A DNA stretch of 7,269 nucleotides from Gammaproteobacteria bacterium (GTDB lineage: Bacteria; Pseudomonadota; Gammaproteobacteria; Pseudomonadales; Pseudohongiellaceae): assembly GCA_003556835.1 (NCBI GenBank), contig PWQG01000158.1, positions 1-7,269 on the forward strand, read 5' to 3'. The stretch's first letter is position 1. The number at the start of each line of letters is the position of its first letter. The translations under genes and the position numbers were made by a program. Positions 5,380 through 7,269 of the stretch are shown here, one piece after another. Below the pieces are notes generated by a model. That model did no database searches. It was given only the letters and a program-made list of their open reading frames with translations, and was not told the origin of the DNA.

Positions 5380-6330
5380 CTAACCGGCAGGCCTCAGCTC
5401 CCGCGGCAACGAAAACACCACCTTCTCCTCAATGCCCACGGCCTCCTGCGGCGCCTGCGCCCCCCAGGCCCGCAACTGCTCCAGGACCTGCCTGACCAGC
5501 ACCTCCGGCGCCGAGGCCCCGGCCGTCACGCCGACGGCCTTGCGCCCCTCCAGCCACTCGCGCTGGAGCTGCTCGGCCGAGTCCACCAGGTAGGCTTCCA
5601 CGCCCTTGCGCTCGGCCAGCTCGCGCAGCCGGTTGGAGTTGGAGCTGTTGACCGAACCCACCACCAGCATCAGGTCCACCTGGTCCGCCAGCTCCTTGAC
5701 CGCGTCCTGCCGGTTCTGCGTGGCGTAGCAGATGTCGTTCTTCTTCGGCCCGGTGATGTTCGGGAACCGCTCCCGCAGGGCGTCGATCACGGTGGCAGTG
5801 TCGTCCATGGACAGGGTGGTCTGGGTGACGAAGGCCAGGGTGTCGGTGTCGCGAACCGTCAGGTTGCGGACGTCCTCCGGGTTCTCCACCAGATAGATGT
5901 CCCCCGCCGTGCCGCCCAGCCGCTCGTACTGGCCGATGGTGCCCTCCACCTCGGGGTGGCCTTCGTGACCGATCAGCACCACCTCGCGCCCTTCGCGGGC
6001 GTACTTTTGCACCTCCATGTGCACCTTGGTGACCAGGGGGCACGTGGCGTCAAACACACGCAGGCCGCGCCGCTCAGCCTCGCGGCGCACGGCCTGGGAG
6101 ACGCCGTGGGCGCTGAAGATGACGATGGTATCGTCCGGCACCTCGTCCAGTTCCTCGACGAACACCGCGCCCTTTTCACGGAGGTTGTCTACCACGTAGC
6201 GGTTGTGGACGACCTCGTGGCGGACGTAGATGGGCGCGCCGAATAGCTCCAGGGCGCGATCCACGATATCGATGGCGCGGTCGACGCCGGCGCAAAAGCC
6301 GCGGGGGTTGGCGAGGAGGACTTGGGTCAT
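5380..6330 (-). CDS. ispH: 4-hydroxy-3-methylbut-2-enyl diphosphate reductase
   Basis: IspH (LytB) is the last enzyme of the MEP isoprenoid pathway in the cytosol. It reduces HMBPP to isopentenyl and dimethylallyl diphosphate with an iron-sulfur cluster. The 316-residue protein is exactly the E. coli length. Cluster cysteines are C13 (NPRGFCAGVDRA), C97 (FDATCPLV) and C201 (KNDICYATQNRQ). Substrate residues include H42 (EVVHNRYVV), H125 and E127 (GHEGHPEVEGT), the TQTTLS loop, GSVNSSNSNRL and TAGASAPE. The frame stays open for another 96 codons upstream, but that part reads through a palindromic repeat and looks non-coding, and MTQVLLANPRGFC is the normal IspH start, so ATG 6330 is chosen. 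The gene lies downstream of lspA on the same strand and converges with pilE. Confidence 0.97.
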   Translation of the reverse strand: MTQVLLANPRGFCAGVDRAIDIVDRALELFGAPIYVRHEVVHNRYVVDNLREKGAVFVEELDEVPDDTIVIFSAHGVSQAVRREAERRGLRVFDATCPLVTKVHMEVQKYAREGREVVLIGHEGHPEVEGTIGQYERLGGTAGDIYLVENPEDVRNLTVRDTDTLAFVTQTTLSMDDTATVIDALRERFPNITGPKKNDICYATQNRQDAVKELADQVDLMLVVGSVNSSNSNRLRELAERKGVEAYLVDSAEQLQREWLEGRKAVGVTAGASAPEVLVRQVLEQLRAWGAQAPQEAVGIEEKVVFSLPRELRPAG

Positions 6331-6380
6331 GGTAGTGATACCTGGGTCGGATTTCTCAGTTAGTTTGTCAGGAGTTGTAG

Positions 6381-6395
6381 GGCGGGGGCAAGGTG
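6381..6395 (+). repeat. Copy 1 of a 15-bp direct repeat flanking the palindromic element
   Basis: GGCGGGGGCAAGGTG recurs at 6541-6555 as GGCGGGGGCGAGGTG, with 14 of 15 bases identical and 160 bp apart. The two copies bracket the palindromic element. Just after copy 1, about 6417-6443, GATCGCTTCGCTTTGCTC then TTGATGAAC looks like a decayed arm of the same repeat family. Confidence 0.5.
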
Positions 6396-6459
6396 GCGGA
6401 GGCATCGATGGCTGGCGATCGCTTCGCTTTGCTCTTGATGAACTTGACCGTGTAGCCCC

Positions 6460-6567
6460 CGTCACTGCGAGCCCCGAAGGGGCGTGGCAGTCCATGTCAG
6501 CGTGTGGATCGCCGCGGGCCTCCGGCCCTCGCGATGACGGGGCGGGGGCGAGGTGCTCGCAATGACG
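6460..6567. repeat. REP-like palindromic repeat element with an extra half-site
   Basis: The left end CGTCACTGCGAG (6460-6471) is the inverse of CTCGCGATGACG (6528-6539) with 10 of 12 matches. Each end carries its own hairpin: GCCCC-GAA-GGGGC (6471-6483) and GGGCC-TCC-GGCCC (6516-6528). Inner segments GGCAGTCCA and TGGATCGCC are also roughly inverse. A third half-site, CTCGCAATGACG, follows at 6556-6567. The pattern matches dispersed intergenic palindromes with CGTCATTGCGAG-type ends known in many proteobacteria, normally mobile and non-coding. Together with the tandem repeats it accounts for most of the 362-bp lspA-ispH gap; I see no gene there. Confidence 0.75.
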
Positions 6568-6615
6568 GCGGGGCACGTTTGCTCTGTTCCTGTCTCTGGC
6601 CTTTTGCCCCGGCGT

Positions 6616-6712
6616 CACTGGCCCTGATCACTGGCCCTCGTTACTGGCCCTGATCACTGGCCCTCGTTACTGGATCTGGTCACTGGCCCTCGTTACCGGC
6701 TCTGATCACCGG
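6616..6712. repeat. 26-bp tandem repeat (about 3.5 copies) running over the lspA stop codon
   Basis: Full units occupy 6629-6654, 6655-6680 and 6681-6706, with a partial unit on each side. Each starts with the identical 15-mer CACTGGCCCTCGTTA. The remaining 11 bases vary (CTGGCCCTGAT, CTGGATCTGGT, CCGGCTCTGAT). The core ACTGGCCCT recurs about every 13 bp in the first copies, so the unit probably grew from a 13-bp half. The third unit contains the lspA stop (6693-6695) and its last four codons. Confidence 0.85.
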
Positions 6713-7172
6713 CTTGGGGTTCCAGGAACATCATGTAAATAATGACGATACCGACGCCCACCGTGATGCCGATGTCGGCCACGTTGAAGATGGGGTAGTG
6801 CCAGTCCTGCCAGTAAAAATGAATGAAGTCGATGACGTGGCCGTGCAACACCCGGTCGATCAGGTTGCCGACGGCACCGCCCAGCACCAGTGCCAGTCCG
6901 CAGGCCAGAAAGTGCTGCTGGCCGCGGATCTGCTGCAGCCACCAGATGATGTAGCCGGAGATCCCCAACGCGACCGCGGAGAAGAACCAGCGCTGCCAGC
7001 CCCCCGCCTCCCCGAGGAAGCTGAAGGCCGCGCCCGGGTTGTAGCTGAGGGTGAAGCTGAGCACCGGCAGCAGCTCCACGCTCTGGTGGTAAACCAGCCA
7101 CTGCTCGGCCATCAGCTTGGTCAGCTGGTCCAGGCTCATGACGAGCAGCGCCAACAGCAGCCAGGGGTTCAT
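6693..7172 (-). CDS. lspA: Lipoprotein signal peptidase (signal peptidase II)
   Basis: LspA is an inner-membrane aspartyl protease that removes signal peptides from diacylglyceryl-prolipoproteins. The 159-residue protein is close to the E. coli length (164). It has four hydrophobic segments (about residues 3-15, 62-80, 88-105, 131-149) and the conserved blocks LDQLTK (Asp 15), YNPGAAFSFL, GGAVGNLIDR, HVIDFIHFYW and YPIFNVADIGI. The catalytic aspartates are D115 and D133. ATG 7172 lies 7 bp after the ileS stop, and the GAGG overlapping that stop serves as ribosome binding site, so translation is probably coupled to ileS. The last residues, DQSR, and the stop lie inside a tandem repeat. The fkpB gene that usually follows is missing. 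Confidence 0.97.
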   Translation of the reverse strand: MNPWLLLALLVMSLDQLTKLMAEQWLVYHQSVELLPVLSFTLSYNPGAAFSFLGEAGGWQRWFFSAVALGISGYIIWWLQQIRGQQHFLACGLALVLGGAVGNLIDRVLHGHVIDFIHFYWQDWHYPIFNVADIGITVGVGIVIIYMMFLEPQAGDQSR

Positions 7173-7179
7173 CCGCGCC

Positions 7180-7269
7180 TCAGGCGTAGTGCCGGGTCTC
7201 CCCTTCCCCGTCGACGTTGCTCACGCAACGGCCACACAGTTCCGGGTGATCGGCATGGTGGCCCACATC
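7180..7269 (-). CDS. ileS: Isoleucyl-tRNA synthetase, C-terminal end (runs off the right edge)
   Basis: The last 29 codons and stop are present: DVGHHADHPELCGRC followed by VSNVDGEGETRHYA. The CxxC pair (LCGRC) is the second half of the C-terminal zinc site, whose first half (CxRC) would lie just outside the window. NVDGEGExRxxA is the characteristic end of bacterial IleS, which charges tRNA-Ile in the cytosol. The stop TGA lies 7 bp before lspA, the standard ileS-lspA arrangement. Confidence 0.93.
   Translation of the reverse strand, partial: DVGHHADHPELCGRCVSNVDGEGETRHYA

Noticed and set aside
5429..6043. 204-codon frame on the same strand as ispH but offset
   Set aside because: It is Gly/Ala/Arg-rich out-of-frame translation of high-GC ispH, with no domain.
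6331..6618. 96-codon N-terminal extension of IspH
   Set aside because: It translates the palindromic repeat into Arg/Pro/Ser-rich low-complexity sequence, has no IspH homology, and ATG 6330 gives the exact family length and N-terminus.
6616..6712. CRISPR array
   Set aside because: Units abut with no unique spacers; this is a simple tandem repeat.
6706..7101. 131-codon offset frame inside lspA
   Set aside because: It is an out-of-frame shadow of lspA, rich in Arg, Gly and Pro.

Overview
The window looks like chromosomal DNA of a high-GC gammaproteobacterium. The evidence is the ileS-lspA-ispH housekeeping block, a class I phosphatidylserine decarboxylase close to the E. coli pattern, and a Pseudomonas-type minor pilin cluster beside ispH. 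A halophilic or purple-sulfur relative (Ectothiorhodospiraceae-like) is a guess from the acidic pilins and general feel of the sequences. The genus cannot be fixed from sequence alone.

Layout: (1) 1-227, minus: the start of an MNT-type nucleotidyltransferase gene that runs off the left edge. (2) 338-1225, plus: psd, whose last ~62 codons differ sharply in codon use from the rest. (3) 1228-4764, minus: five type IV minor pilin genes. Transcribed from right to left they are fimU-like, pilV, pilW, an oversized pilX, and a second FimT/GspH-like gene whose stop lies 2 bp from the psd stop. (4) 4908-5288, plus: a pilE-like pilin transcribed divergently from the fimU operon; the 143-bp gap between the two start codons carries inverted repeats and an AlgR-like box. 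(5) 5380-7269, minus: ispH, a 362-bp repeat-filled gap, lspA, and the last 29 codons of ileS.

How the genes work together: FimU, PilV, PilW and PilX correspond to GspH, GspI, GspJ and GspK, the set that primes type IV pilus assembly. PilE is the usual link between that priming complex and the major pilin. PilY1, normally encoded in this operon, is absent here, and PilX is about twice its usual length because of a C-terminal Gly-rich, probably beta-rich domain. IleS, LspA and IspH are essential housekeeping enzymes (isoleucyl-tRNA synthesis, lipoprotein signal peptide removal, isoprenoid precursor synthesis), and their order is conserved in gammaproteobacteria. The fkpB/slpA gene that usually sits between lspA and ispH is missing, and repeats occupy its place.

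The pilin block has visibly lower GC and different codon use from both flanks. Its left edge falls inside psd near base 1031, and its right edge lies between pilE and ispH. This suggests a swapped cassette bounded by homologous recombination. I see no wholly unknown system. The most interesting points are the mosaic psd, the pilY1-less cluster with a long PilX, the divergent regulatory region, the tandem repeat running over the lspA stop codon, and a probable leaderless nucleotidyltransferase mRNA.
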